A DNA stretch of 64,000 nt from Halorussus salinisoli (GTDB lineage: Archaea; Halobacteriota; Halobacteria; Halobacteriales; Haladaptataceae): positions 434,001 to 498,000 of the forward strand of contig SZNP01000004.1 of NCBI GenBank assembly GCA_005239435.1. The letters run 5' to 3'. A program made the translations under genes and the position numbers. A model generated the notes under the pieces. It was not told the DNA's origin, did not search any database, and saw only the letters and a list, made by a program, of their open reading frames with translations. Shown in pieces: positions 27,362-36,003 of this stretch (position 1 is its first letter; the number at the start of each line of letters is the position of its first letter).

Positions 27362-28567
27362 TCAGTACGATCGCGGAAGGTCGAGGACGCTCTCGCCGAT
27401 GAAGTTCAGGGCGAGCTGTTGGGTGATTGGTACGAGTCGTGTCAGTCTTGCTTCGCGGAAGAACCGCTCGACGTCGTATTCCCGAGCCACACCGAACCCG
27501 CCGTGGGTCTGCACCGCGGCGTCGGCGGCGTCGAACGCAGCGTCTGCAGCGAGGAACTTCGACACGTTCGCTCGGGCACCGATCGCCTTCGCGTCCTCGT
27601 CGCCGCTTTCGACGGCACTGGCAGCACTGTATACCATCTGCTTCGCTGCCTGAACCCGAGCGTACGCTTCCGCGAGGGGATGTTGGATAGCCTGATTCTT
27701 CCCGATTTTCCGTCCGAACACCTCCCGCTGGTCAGCGTACTCGACGCCAGCCTCGATGGCCGCTTCGCCGAGGCCGACACACTCGGCGGCGATGACGAGG
27801 CGTTCCTCGTTGAGACCATCGAGCATCTGGTGGAACCCGTCGCCCTCTTCGCCGATGATTGCCTCCTCGGGCACGCGGAGATCCTCGAACCACATCTCGT
27901 AGGAGTGGACGAAGTTGCTCACGGTCTTGTCGATCTGCTCTATCTGGAGGGTGCCCTGCTCGTAGGCTTCGTCCAGATCGACGAGGAACATCGTCATCCC
28001 ACGAGTTCGCTCGTCGACCTCCTCGCGCGCGGTCGTCCGCGTCATCAGGACGATGTAGTCGCTAGCGTCGACCCGTGAGATCCAGATTTTCTGCCCGTCG
28101 ATTACGTACTCGTCGTCGTCTTTCTCTGCACGGGTCTCTATCGACGTCGAGTCAGATCCCGCGTTCGGTTCCGTCAGACCGAATGCCTGGATCGACGTTT
28201 CACCACGTGCAACCTCGGGAAGGAGGTCTTCTTTCATATCCTCGTTGCCGTACTTCACCAGCGGGACCGAGTTGTATACTGCACCGTGAACCGCCTGTGC
28301 GGCGCTGAAACCGCCGCCGTTTGCGGCGATCTCCTCCATCATGACGACCACCTCCTCGGTCGACATCCCGGCCCCGTCGTACTTCTCGGGAATGAGCACC
28401 CCGAACCAGCCGTGGTCGGCGAGACTGTCGACGAACTCGGTCGGATACTCCCCCTGCTCGTCCTTCGCTCGCCAGTACTTCGCGTCGAAGTCCGAACAGA
28501 TATCCCGTATCGAATCACGAACCAGACGCTGTCGTTGGGTGAGTTCCACGGTGTCTCTGGTTACCAT
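27362..28567 (-). CDS. acyl-CoA dehydrogenase family flavoprotein
   Basis: FAD enzyme of 401 residues with the family layout: an N-terminal helical domain, the first signature FGLTEPNAGSDSTSIET near residue 130, KIWISRVDASDYIVLMTRT, and the second signature VQTHGGFGVAREYDVERFFREARL near the end. The segment that normally reads YEGTxEI after that motif is LVPITQQL, so the catalytic Glu found there in many members is missing and the base must lie elsewhere. I chose the ATG at 28567; the frame stays open upstream but that part is not native-looking. It precedes the MaoC gene, giving an oxidation/hydration pair for a CoA thioester. Confidence 0.88.
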   Translation of the reverse strand: MVTRDTVELTQRQRLVRDSIRDICSDFDAKYWRAKDEQGEYPTEFVDSLADHGWFGVLIPEKYDGAGMSTEEVVVMMEEIAANGGGFSAAQAVHGAVYNSVPLVKYGNEDMKEDLLPEVARGETSIQAFGLTEPNAGSDSTSIETRAEKDDDEYVIDGQKIWISRVDASDYIVLMTRTTAREEVDERTRGMTMFLVDLDEAYEQGTLQIEQIDKTVSNFVHSYEMWFEDLRVPEEAIIGEEGDGFHQMLDGLNEERLVIAAECVGLGEAAIEAGVEYADQREVFGRKIGKNQAIQHPLAEAYARVQAAKQMVYSAASAVESGDEDAKAIGARANVSKFLAADAAFDAADAAVQTHGGFGVAREYDVERFFREARLTRLVPITQQLALNFIGESVLDLPRSY

Positions 28568-28753
28568 GTTGTGGCTCAACGACCATTCACCCTCGTCAAA
28601 AATAAGGATAGAGGGGCCTTCTACATCGACCACGTCCGCCGACCCCACCGACGCGAACGAGACCGTGTTCACCGACGTGCTCCTGCAGAACGCCAATCGA
28701 TAACGAGATCAGTTCATCGAAACGTTCGGTTAGCTGAATTTGCAGGCGCTAGT

Positions 28754-28815
28754 CCCCCTTCCTCAAGGAGCAACGCAGGGAGCGGAGCGACCGAGTAGCG
28801 CAGTAGGCAGGGGAT
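28754..28815 (+). repeat. degenerate TnpB 3'-end-like sequence
   Basis: The stretch starting CCCCCTTCCTCAAGGAGC, with GAGCGGAGCGACCGAGTAG and CAGGGGA after it, resembles the end of the TnpB element at 29929-29972 (CCCCGCCCTCAAGGAGCGAG ... GAGCGAGTAGGGCGGGG). It sits directly before the truncated tnpB, where a left end would be expected. It looks like the right end of another copy, which implies a deletion or recombination between two related elements. Confidence 0.45.
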
Positions 28816-28836
28816 ACAGCGCCATCATCGTCTCTT

Positions 28837-29965
28837 TTGCACGATTTAGACGAGGGAACGGTCAAACAGCGTGTGCGGAAAATCCGTGACGAACTTCCCG
28901 ACCTCAAAGAGTGGTGGGGCGAGTTGACCGACGTGTACTCGAAAGTGCTTCAGCCCACGGTCATGCGGCTGGCCCACAACATCAAAGCTCTCGGGAAACT
29001 CAAAGAACAGGGCTACAACGTCGGTGAACTCCGGTGGAAGTCACCTCGGGAGTTCCGCAGATTCACGTACAACCAGTCTGGCTTCGAACTCGACAAGAAG
29101 GGTGGTCAGACCGTGTTGTCACTCTCGAAACTCGCGGACATTCCCATCCAACTTCACCGACCGGTGCCCGACGACGCTACTCTCAAAGAAGTCACACTCA
29201 AGAAAGAGCCGACGGGCGAGTGGTTCGCCATCTTCGGCATAGAGCGCAACTGCGAGCCACCAGCCAAACCTGAGAATCCGGAGCAGTGTGTGGGAATCGA
29301 CGTTGGGATTCTGAAATATGCCCACGCTACTGACGGCTTTGCTGTCGGGTCGCTCACCCTCTCGGATGAGCGAGAGCGACTGGAACGCGAACAGCGGAAA
29401 CTCTCGCGAAAAGAACACGGCTCTGCCAACTGGGAGACACAACGCCAGCGCATAGCCGAATGCCATCAGCGAATCAAGCGGAAACGCCGCGATTTTCTCC
29501 ATCGACTCTCGGCATACTACGCTCGGGAATACGACCTCGTGGCTGTTGAAGACCTCGACGTGACGGGGATGCTCGAATCCCCGAAGAACAGTCGGAACAC
29601 GGCGTCGATGGCATGGCACACGTTCAAACAGATGCTCGAATACAAGTGCGAGCGTGAAGGCACGCACTTCGTGGCAGTCGAACCCGAAGGAACGACCAAA
29701 GAGTGTGCATCCTGTGGCGTCGAAACCAACAAACCACGGTGGGTACGCGAACACTCCTGTCCCGCCTGCGGTTTTTGAGGCGGACAGGGATGCAAATGCG
29801 GCATGGAACATCCTTTTTCGCGGTCTCTCTGAACTAGGAGTGGTTCACTCCGAAGAAACGTCTGTAGAGACTGCGCTCCCTACGGGAACCGATTCGGTTC
29901 CTGCAAAGCGCGTCGTGGAAGCAGGAAGCCCCGCCCTCAAGGAGCGAGCGCAAGCGAGCGAGTAG
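28837..29965 (+). pseudogene. tnpB: tnpB (IS200/IS605/IS1341-type RNA-guided nuclease), truncated and frameshifted
   Basis: The frame from 28837 gives about 310 residues of TnpB: the OrfB N-terminal region from about residue 40 of a normal protein, the RuvC motif with Asp in GIDVGILKYAHA, the Glu motif VAVEDLDVTGM, and the zinc finger KECASC ... CPACGF. The 5' end (about 40 residues with the start codon) is missing. After CPACGF the frame stops at 29778, because a T-run at 29772-29776 has five bases where four would keep the frame. In the next frame EADRDANAAWNIL (the third RuvC Asp) and the normal C-terminus follow to 29965. I call it an inactive element; a sequencing error in the T-run could explain the frameshift but not the lost 5' end. 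Confidence 0.8.
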
Positions 29966-29972
29966 GGCGGGG
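29929..29972 (+). repeat. right-end hairpin of the TnpB element
   Basis: A perfect nine-base stem, CCCCGCCCT/AGGGCGGGG, encloses a loop that contains the internal near-repeat GAGCGAGCG/AGCGAGCGAG and the TAG stop of the shifted tnpB frame. Such structured 3' ends serve as transposition ends and as part of the guide (omega/re) RNA in TnpB elements. The element ends close to TAGTTCAC. Confidence 0.6.
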
Positions 29973-30203
29973 TAGTTCACCTGGCCGTACCTGACAGTAG
30001 TGATCCGAACTCGATTTTCTCGGCGGTGTCGCGTCGGAGTCGACACTACCCCACGAAGGTAGACCAGTACGATGTGTTTCGAACCTAAGAAACGAGTGGA
30101 GACTGGACGTGTCAATCGTGACTGAGTCGTATTATGACTAGAGTCTTTGCAGAGCGAGCTCAGATAGGATTCGGCTCGAATTGATTTCTTTGTCGAGCCC
30201 CAA

Positions 30204-30971
30204 TCATTTGTCGGTGGCGTTGTAGACGACTAACGCGTCTGTAGTGACAGTCACTGTGCCGCTCTCGAAGGAAGTGGATGCACTGTTAGCGCCAGCGCTA
30301 GCCGCCGCGTATTCGATTCTCGTTCGACTGTCGGATTGCGTGGAGAAGTCTGCCGTCTGGACGGTGTGGATGCCAGTGAGTGTGAGTCCCGTGCCGTTCG
30401 CGGCCACGACCGCCTTACCACGAGCGTTCTCGATAGCTGTCGCGAGCGCTTTCTCCCGAAGGTCGCGGCGAGTGTCCTGTGTGATCGTGAATTGGATGTC
30501 CTCGATACGGGTTGCACCGTTTTCGACGGCCGTGACGACGATATCTCCTGCTCGGTCTGTTTTGTTGACCGTTATGACGAACGAGTGCCGGCCCTGGAAT
30601 TTTGGTTCCGACGGGTTCTCGTCGTGGCGATGATTCTGACCAATATCGTACCGGGTCGACGTCACTTGATCCGAGTCGAGTTCGGACCTTTCGAGGGCGT
30701 TCCTTAGTTGGGAGGCGTTCTCGGCCAATTGCTCTCGGACGGTCTCAACGGAGTCCGCACGCGCGGTGACAGCGACTCGTATGACCGCACGGTCGGGCGC
30801 AGTCTGGACTTGCCCGCTAGCCGCCACCTTCACCGTCTGACCACTCCCAGTGTTCTGTGTCGGCGTGTTGTCTATTGCCGCTGCTGTGTTTGCGTTCGGC
30901 TGTCCGAATCCCATACAGCCAGCTGTCACGGTCAGCAACGCAAGTGCGAGTATCGCGAATTTTCGTTTCAT
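30204..30971 (-). CDS. SIMPL domain (DUF541) lipoprotein
   Basis: Exported protein of 255 residues. A Sec-type signal with lipobox (LLTVTAGC, Cys19) predicts a lipid anchor on the outer face of the membrane. The mature part begins with a Thr/Asn/Gln-rich linker and then the SIMPL fold: VAASGQVQTAPDRAVIRVAV, YDIGQNHRHDEN, and TQDTRRDLREKALATAIENA. The ATG at 30971 is preferred to a start four codons earlier because the lysine/arginine n-region begins there. It stands alone. The function of SIMPL proteins is poorly known; envelope stress or surface association is the general view. Confidence 0.85.
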   Translation of the reverse strand: MKRKFAILALALLTVTAGCMGFGQPNANTAAAIDNTPTQNTGSGQTVKVAASGQVQTAPDRAVIRVAVTARADSVETVREQLAENASQLRNALERSELDSDQVTSTRYDIGQNHRHDENPSEPKFQGRHSFVITVNKTDRAGDIVVTAVENGATRIEDIQFTITQDTRRDLREKALATAIENARGKAVVAANGTGLTLTGIHTVQTADFSTQSDSRTRIEYAAASAGANSASTSFESGTVTVTTDALVVYNATDK

Positions 30972-31079
30972 ACACACGACCATTCATCGGTATATGTTAA
31001 ACAAGTAATGTAAAGTCAAACGATTCCTTTAGTCATCCCGCAAGTTCGAGCCGTCAGTCCGAGTCTGCGCAGGTACCTC

Positions 31080-31808
31080 TCAGTAGACGACTTCGAGGAA
31101 CTCGTGGATGGCCTCGTTGACTGGTTCGGGGTTCTCCAGGTTCGAAGAGTGGCCGGCGTTAGGGATCGTCACATGTCGCGCGTTCAGGCGCGCCGCCAGC
31201 GAGTCCGAGCGAGCGGGGTCAAGGGCCAGATCCTCCTCTCCGTGAATTACCAACGCTGGAACGTCGATATCGTCGAGTTCGGCCGTGAAGTCGGGTCGCT
31301 CGAGCCAAGAGTTGACCTCGTGATACACCGCTTCAGCGGGGTACGTGAACCAGCGGTCCATCCACATTTCCGCTAACTCCGGATTCTCCCGAAGAGTCGT
31401 GTTCCCGAAGAGCAGTTGCTTGACTGTGTCGACGTACTGTTCCTGGACCTCCCCCGCCTCGCGCGTCGCCTCGATCATGCTCCGGTACTGCTCTATCTCG
31501 TCGTCCGGATGCGGCCCGGCCGTCGAGTCGATGAAGATCAGTCCATCGAGGCGCTCTGGATAGCGTTCGGCGAACCGCAGCGCCATGAATCCGCCCATCG
31601 ACATACCGCCAAGAGCGCAGGAGTTGATTCCTTTGGTGTCAATGAGCGCGGCGCAGTCGTCAGCGAGATCGTAGAGATCGTAGGAAGTGGCGAACTGGTC
31701 GGTTCGTGCACGGGTATCGTAAGCGACGACGCGGTAATCGTCCGAGAGAGCCTCGATCTGTGGATCGAACATCGTCCGATCCATGAACGTGCCGTGACAG
31801 AGGACCAC
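31080..31808 (-). CDS. alpha/beta hydrolase with unclear 5' end
   Basis: The frame gives 242 residues of a Ser hydrolase: the oxyanion motif LCHGTFMD at the very start, nucleophile elbow GGMSMGG (Ser70), acid in HGEEDLALDP, and His in NAGHSSNLENPEPV. The first usable start, a GTG at 31808, leaves no strand before the HG motif. The same frame stays open 40 codons further upstream and encodes fitting residues (YHVRPETVATDRGEGSL), but has no ATG, GTG or TTG there. ATGs at 31894 and 31906 lie in another frame. A small indel in the first 90 bases is likely, so the gene may be damaged or start at 31894 with a frameshift. Confidence 0.7.
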   Translation of the reverse strand: MVLCHGTFMDRTMFDPQIEALSDDYRVVAYDTRARTDQFATSYDLYDLADDCAALIDTKGINSCALGGMSMGGFMALRFAERYPERLDGLIFIDSTAGPHPDDEIEQYRSMIEATREAGEVQEQYVDTVKQLLFGNTTLRENPELAEMWMDRWFTYPAEAVYHEVNSWLERPDFTAELDDIDVPALVIHGEEDLALDPARSDSLAARLNARHVTIPNAGHSSNLENPEPVNEAIHEFLEVVY

Positions 31809-31931
31809 GAGCGATCCTTCACCGCGGTCGGTGGCGACGGTCTCCGGTCGGACGTGGTACCGCTGGACAGCCCGATCATCCGTTGATCTGCCATCGGATG
31901 GTTCACCCTCCCTAACTATGCTATGGATTCA

Positions 31932-32276
31932 CATAGCTACATCCCGTGAGCGATGTTCACGGTCTGTACGGAGACCAGCGGCTACACGCGCGCGACCCGG
32001 CATCGAAGACTATACCGGCGGAGGAGACGACCCCAGCTTGAATCGCCGAGTCTGATACAGACAAGGGGGATTCACGACCGGCACGGAAAATATTGATATC
32101 TGAGGACCAAAATACTATTAAATAATAGTTAGAAATAATATCTCATTGGAGTTCGGACAGTAATAAACCATCATCGCACGTGAGATGCTGTCCTGACCGG
32201 GATCCGGGTGGACGTGAAAGGAACGCTCGCCGTGAGCTTGTTGGAGGGCACGGGGAACGATTATGTCCTCGATACC
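31932..32276. other. AT-rich intergenic stretch
   Basis: No supported gene. The part at 32090-32155 is much richer in A and T than its surroundings and holds an inverted repeat ACTATT/AATAGT at 32114-32129, plus other TATA-like cores. From about 32209 to 32282 the plus strand reads a short protein-like segment ending in a stop, without a start; it may be a gene remnant. Confidence 0.35.
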
Positions 32277-32642
32277 TCAGAGTGAACGTCTTCTCGTAGA
32301 ATCGCTCGGGAGGGTCCCAGCATCTTCGCAGTACTCTCGCCGGAAGTAGACGACGGGGTTCTTACCGACACTCGGTCGGTGTCTACAAAGCGTGCCGCCG
32401 AAACAGGAAATCCACTCGGGGTGGAGGACCTGCTCGATACAACGATTCACCGTCTTACGGCGTTCACCCTCCTCGATAAGTGCCTCTGTGCGGTCGGCAA
32501 GAGCGGTCTCCTCTCGGCAGTCGTCGGGGAGGGCCGCCGGTTCGTACGCGACGACCGTCTCGACTTCCGCATCCGTCGCGGCCTCGATTGCAGTGAGTGC
32601 ACCGAAGAGTGGCCGAACAGGGCCGGGTTCCAGTACTCTCAT
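32277..32642 (-). CDS. small hypothetical protein downstream of an ABC-2 exporter
   Basis: A frame of 121 residues starts at an ATG 31 bases after the ABC-2 permease stop. The N-terminal half is acidic and protein-like (RPLFGALTAIEAATDAEVE, TEALIEEGERRKTVNRCIE). It continues with a conserved-looking WISCFGGTLCRHRPS and YFRREYC containing four cysteines. I do not recognise a family. The position suggests it is the last gene of the exporter operon. The final dozen residues are Arg/Ser-rich and could reflect a shifted end. Confidence 0.5.
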   Translation of the reverse strand: MRVLEPGPVRPLFGALTAIEAATDAEVETVVAYEPAALPDDCREETALADRTEALIEEGERRKTVNRCIEQVLHPEWISCFGGTLCRHRPSVGKNPVVYFRREYCEDAGTLPSDSTRRRSL

Positions 32643-32673
32643 GGGCCTCCTCCGTGGAGGAGAATCTCCGCAC

Positions 32674-33570
32674 TCACCCGAGGTCCGCCTTCTCGAACCA
32701 CCAGTACCCCACGAAGACGGGGACGAGTCCCCACGCGAGCAGGACGACGACCGAAAACCAGTCCGTGAGGTAGAAGGGGACGTCACCCGCGAGTCGGTTC
32801 GCGAGTTCCAATCTCTCCGCCGACACCCCCGCTGGGACGTCTTCGATGGGAAATTCGGGAACCTCGCTGACCGGCCGGTCGAGGGCAGCGCCCGCAATCA
32901 CGCGGTACGCCTCCAGCGGATTGAGTCGTTGCAGGAAGACGTACCACCGTTCGACCCGAATCCCGGGGAGTGAGCCGGTGACGGCGTAGTAGAGGCCGAC
33001 GACCGCCGGTTTCCAGAAGAATACCATTCCCACGAACGATCCGATCGTGAGCGTCATTGCGCGCCCGCGAGTCGCCGCGGCGGCCGAACCTCCGACGGCG
33101 AGCCCCGTGAACGTCAGGCCGACCAGTACGCCTGCTGCGACGAACCCGGTGAACGCTTCGAGGTCCGGGATACCGTACAGGGGCACGACGAGGACGGTGG
33201 CGACGGTGAATCCCACGGTCAGTGCCACGCAAGTCACCAGTGCCCGCCCGACGAGCTTTCCGGCCACGACGTCGAACCTGGAGAACGGATAGCTCAGGAG
33301 TACGCGCAGGCTTCCTGACCGGCGCTCGCCGACCACCGAAAGGTAGCCGGCGACCAACGCGACGCCCGGAACGAACAGTTGCGCGAGCATCGCCACGCCC
33401 GCCAGCGCCATCGAAGCATCGACGGTTATGGAATCCGGGAACAGCTGTTCGGCCGACAGCAGCGACATCACCAGAAAGGCGACGAACACGGAACTGATCC
33501 CCCACAGCATCTTCGAGCGCACGGCGTCCTCGAAATCCTTCCGGGCGACGTCCGCCCAGGTCACCGTCAT
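32674..33570 (-). CDS. ABC-2 type transporter permease
   Basis: Membrane protein of 298 residues with about six helices and the arrangement of NosY/ABC-2 permeases: a cytoplasmic N-terminus (VARKDFEDAVRSKML), the loop ERRSGSLRVLLSYPFSRFDVVAGKLVGR typical of ABC-2 exporters (split here as two blocks), and a long extracytoplasmic segment near the C-terminus. The ATG overlaps the stop of the ATPase gene by ATGA. Together they would form an exporter or membrane-stress ABC system. The substrate is unknown. Confidence 0.85.
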   Translation of the reverse strand: MTVTWADVARKDFEDAVRSKMLWGISSVFVAFLVMSLLSAEQLFPDSITVDASMALAGVAMLAQLFVPGVALVAGYLSVVGERRSGSLRVLLSYPFSRFDVVAGKLVGRALVTCVALTVGFTVATVLVVPLYGIPDLEAFTGFVAAGVLVGLTFTGLAVGGSAAAATRGRAMTLTIGSFVGMVFFWKPAVVGLYYAVTGSLPGIRVERWYVFLQRLNPLEAYRVIAGAALDRPVSEVPEFPIEDVPAGVSAERLELANRLAGDVPFYLTDWFSVVVLLAWGLVPVFVGYWWFEKADLG

Positions 33571-34523
33571 GCTCGCACCTCCTCGACCGCGAGGGATTCG
33601 TCGCGCTCCGCGTCGGGACGACCGTCCTCCGTCGTGTACGCCGTGAACACGTCCTCCAGTGAGGCCTCCTCGGAGTCCACGTCGATGATCTCGATACCGG
33701 CGTTCGTGAGCTTCGTGACGACTCGCGCTTTCGCACGCGAGTCCGAACAGGTGACTCGGAGAACACCGTCCGCAAATCGGGCCGAATCGACGCCCTCGAT
33801 GTCGGCTACGTCGATGTCGATGTCACCAGTTACGCGCAGGCGGAGTTCGGAGCCAGCCCCGACGGCTTTCCGGAGTCCTTCGACGGTATCGACGGCCACC
33901 AGTTCGCCCTCGTGCAGGATGGCGACGCGGTCGCAGACGGCCTCGACCTGACCGAGGATGTGGCTGGAGAAGAAGACGGTCGTCCCGTCCTCGGCTTCTT
34001 CGCGGACGAGTTCGCGCATCTGCCGAATCCCGTGCGGGTCGAGGCCAGACGAGGGCTCGTCGAGGACGAGGAGATCGGGATTACCGACCAGCGCCATTCC
34101 CAGCGCGAGCCGTTGTTGCATTCCTTTCGAGTAGTTGCCGACAGGCCGAGCGGCGTCGCTTTCGGCCAGACCCACCCGGTCGAGAATCGCGTCGGAGTCG
34201 GTGGTGGCGTCGGTCCAATCGGCGGCAAGTTCGAGGTGACGCCGTCCCGTCAGTCGTTCGTAGAGGCCGAGTCCCTCGGGGAGGACGCCGAGGCGTTCTC
34301 GAAGCGCCTCCGACTCTTCGTGAACGTCCAGTCCCAGTACTGTCGCGGTCCCCTCGGTGGGGCGCACGTAGTCCAGTAGCATGTCGATGGTAGTGGACTT
34401 GCCTGCGCCGTTCGGCCCCAGGAAGCCGAACACCTCTCCCTCTTCGACGCGCAAGTCGAGGTCGTCGACGGCCACAACGTCGCCGAAGCGCTTGGTGAGG
34501 CCTCGTGTTTGGATAGCTGTCAT
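33567..34523 (-). CDS. ABC-2 type transporter ATP-binding protein
   Basis: ATPase of 318 residues. Walker A is GPNGAGKSTTIDML, the signature is NYSKGMQQRLALG, Walker B is LLVLDEPSSGLDP, and the switch His is in FFSSHILGQVEAV. The C-terminal about 90 residues form an additional acidic domain (DIDIDVADIEGVDSARFADG) common in haloarchaeal ABC-2 ATPases. I chose the ATG at 34523; the frame remains open upstream but runs across the promoter region and into the divergent regulator gene. The permease gene overlaps its stop. Confidence 0.88.
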   Translation of the reverse strand: MTAIQTRGLTKRFGDVVAVDDLDLRVEEGEVFGFLGPNGAGKSTTIDMLLDYVRPTEGTATVLGLDVHEESEALRERLGVLPEGLGLYERLTGRRHLELAADWTDATTDSDAILDRVGLAESDAARPVGNYSKGMQQRLALGMALVGNPDLLVLDEPSSGLDPHGIRQMRELVREEAEDGTTVFFSSHILGQVEAVCDRVAILHEGELVAVDTVEGLRKAVGAGSELRLRVTGDIDIDVADIEGVDSARFADGVLRVTCSDSRAKARVVTKLTNAGIEIIDVDSEEASLEDVFTAYTTEDGRPDAERDESLAVEEVRA

Positions 34524-34622
34524 CGTCGTAGCGATACCGGGAACAGGGCCAAAGATTATCCTCCGAAGATGCTGGGACGCTTTATACTCCGGTGTTTGGA
34601 ACCACTTCGGACCGGCGATCAC

Positions 34623-34662
34623 TGCCCAGCATGTTGGGCACAACGTTTTATTGGACGTCCAA
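34623..34662. promoter_or_regulatory. two palindromes between the ABC-2 operon and its divergent regulator
   Basis: TGCCCA and TGGGCA form an inverted repeat at 34623-34640 with a six-base spacer. A perfect 12-bp palindrome TTGGACGTCCAA lies at 34651-34662, touching the TATA-like TTTTAT before the regulator start at 34681. Both lie in the 157-base divergent intergenic region and are good candidates for operators, probably for autoregulation by the neighbouring regulator. Confidence 0.5.
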
Positions 34663-34680
34663 TCGATATCGAGTCGAGCC

Positions 34681-35313
34681 ATGCGCGAAGCCCGCGTATC
34701 GATCAGCGATTCAGAGTTCGAGACCATGGGCATCGAAGGGCTCGTGTCGCTCTGTCAGGAAGCGGGAATCCGCGACTTCGAGGAACTCGTCTGTCGTGGG
34801 GTCGGTGCCGTCGTGCGAGTGGAAGTCGAGACGCGACTGGACGAGGAACGGCTGTCGTCGCTCGAGTGCGTCGATCAGTGGGAACACGTCGCTGAGATAG
34901 ACGGCACACAGTTGTACGTCATCGCGTTCACTGCGCCGGAGCTTCCCGAGGACCTCGCCGACGAGATGGACGACCTCGTCGGGACCTGTGACCCGGTCGT
35001 GAACGAGCGCGGGGCTACGCTGTCGTTCGTCGGCTCACAGGAGGCGATCGCAGGGACCGTCAGCGAGTACGAAACCGCCGGGGTGTCGCCGGATCTCCAG
35101 AAGCTCGACGTGTACGAGGGACGCGAGCGACCGATAGACGACCTGACGGACCGCCAGCGCGAGGTAATCCAGACGGCCTACGACGAAGGGTACTACGAGG
35201 TGCCTCGCGAGGTGACGACCGGCGACATTGCCGCCGAGTTGGGCGTCGATCCGTCCACGGTCGCCGAACATCTGCAGCGTGCCGAGCGAAACCTGTTGAG
35301 CCACCATCTCTGA
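34681..35313 (+). CDS. bacterio-opsin-activator type helix-turn-helix regulator
   Basis: Regulator of 210 residues. The first about 150 residues form an acidic domain without a known motif (LCQEAGIRDFEELVCRG). The C-terminus is the haloarchaeal HTH_10 type: LTDRQREVIQTAYDEGYYEVPR followed by TTGDIAAELGVDPSTVAEHLQRAERNLL. It is divergent from an ABC-2 exporter operon, with two palindromes between them, so it probably controls that operon and itself. I chose the ATG at 34681, close behind a TATA-like box. Confidence 0.85.
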   Translation: MREARVSISDSEFETMGIEGLVSLCQEAGIRDFEELVCRGVGAVVRVEVETRLDEERLSSLECVDQWEHVAEIDGTQLYVIAFTAPELPEDLADEMDDLVGTCDPVVNERGATLSFVGSQEAIAGTVSEYETAGVSPDLQKLDVYEGRERPIDDLTDRQREVIQTAYDEGYYEVPREVTTGDIAAELGVDPSTVAEHLQRAERNLLSHHL

Positions 35314-35321
35314 CTCCACGG

Positions 35322-35960
35322 CTACTCGACGAGAGCGGCTGCTATGTCCGTGGCACCTTCGAGGGGTAGTGCGACGGTCGCCGCCGGAACCGTCTCTGCC
35401 CAGCGCTCGTAGGCGTCCCTACCGGGGAACGCCCTGACGTAGGGACAGACCGCCGCGTAGATGTCCGCGTGCGATGGCTCGCCATCTGCAGGCGGCTCGA
35501 CGGACTCCGCGACGCCGAACGAGAACACCGCCGATTCGGGCGTCACCGTCAGGTCAGCCGGCCTGTCCGCCCGCGCCTCTATCACGATCCCGTCCGGGCT
35601 CTCGATCCGGATACTGACCGGCGTCTCTGCGAGGGCCGACAGTATAACTGCGTCGTAAAAGCATCGGAAGTGGTACGTCTCACCGTCCAACTCGCCCCGG
35701 TGGCCGGTCTCTTCGCCTGTGTGACACAGGTCCTCGATTCCGACGGCTCCCCCGCCGGTTCGACGACGGACCTCGGCGACCCAACCGCTCAGGGTCTCTA
35801 TCTCGTCCTCGCAGACGAGTCGCCCCAACGCTGTCCGAACGTCGGCGGGGAGTTCCGCGTCGAGAACGGAGTCGTCTGCGAGCCACCGTTCGGCCGTCGC
35901 GTTGGCGTTCACTACCTGTCGGTCGCTTCCACTACCGCACGCGCACTCGTGGTCCGACAT
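35322..35960 (-). CDS. organomercurial lyase (MerB)-like protein
   Basis: Protein of 212 residues. The C-terminal half matches the alkylmercury lyase fold: FRCFYDAVILSALAETPV and VCPYVRAFPGRDAYERWAET. The three catalytic residues of MerB, two Cys and one Asp, line up with Cys100, Asp103 (C-x-x-D) and Cys172. The N-terminal Cys cluster (HECACGSG, residues 4-10) could bind metal, and a helical domain follows, as in MerB. No merA, merP or merR is in view. I chose the ATG at 35960. It could cleave C-Hg bonds, or be a paralogue with another role in metal handling. Confidence 0.72.
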   Translation of the reverse strand: MSDHECACGSGSDRQVVNANATAERWLADDSVLDAELPADVRTALGRLVCEDEIETLSGWVAEVRRRTGGGAVGIEDLCHTGEETGHRGELDGETYHFRCFYDAVILSALAETPVSIRIESPDGIVIEARADRPADLTVTPESAVFSFGVAESVEPPADGEPSHADIYAAVCPYVRAFPGRDAYERWAETVPAATVALPLEGATDIAAALVE

Positions 35961-36003
35961 ACACCTCACTACGGCTAGGCGCACTATCGGTGTGATTCCC
36001 AAC

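Noticed and set aside
32209..32282. Short protein-like plus-strand segment before the small hypothetical gene
   Set aside because: About 24 codons without a start; too short to identify.
32379..32973. Plus-strand frames over the small hypothetical and ABC-2 permease genes
   Set aside because: Ser/Arg/Pro-rich; the minus strand gives acidic, better-formed proteins with operon spacing.
34523..34733. Upstream extension of the ABC-2 ATPase frame by 70 codons
   Set aside because: It would run through the TATA box and palindromes and into the divergent regulator; the ATG at 34523 starts just before the first ABC strand.
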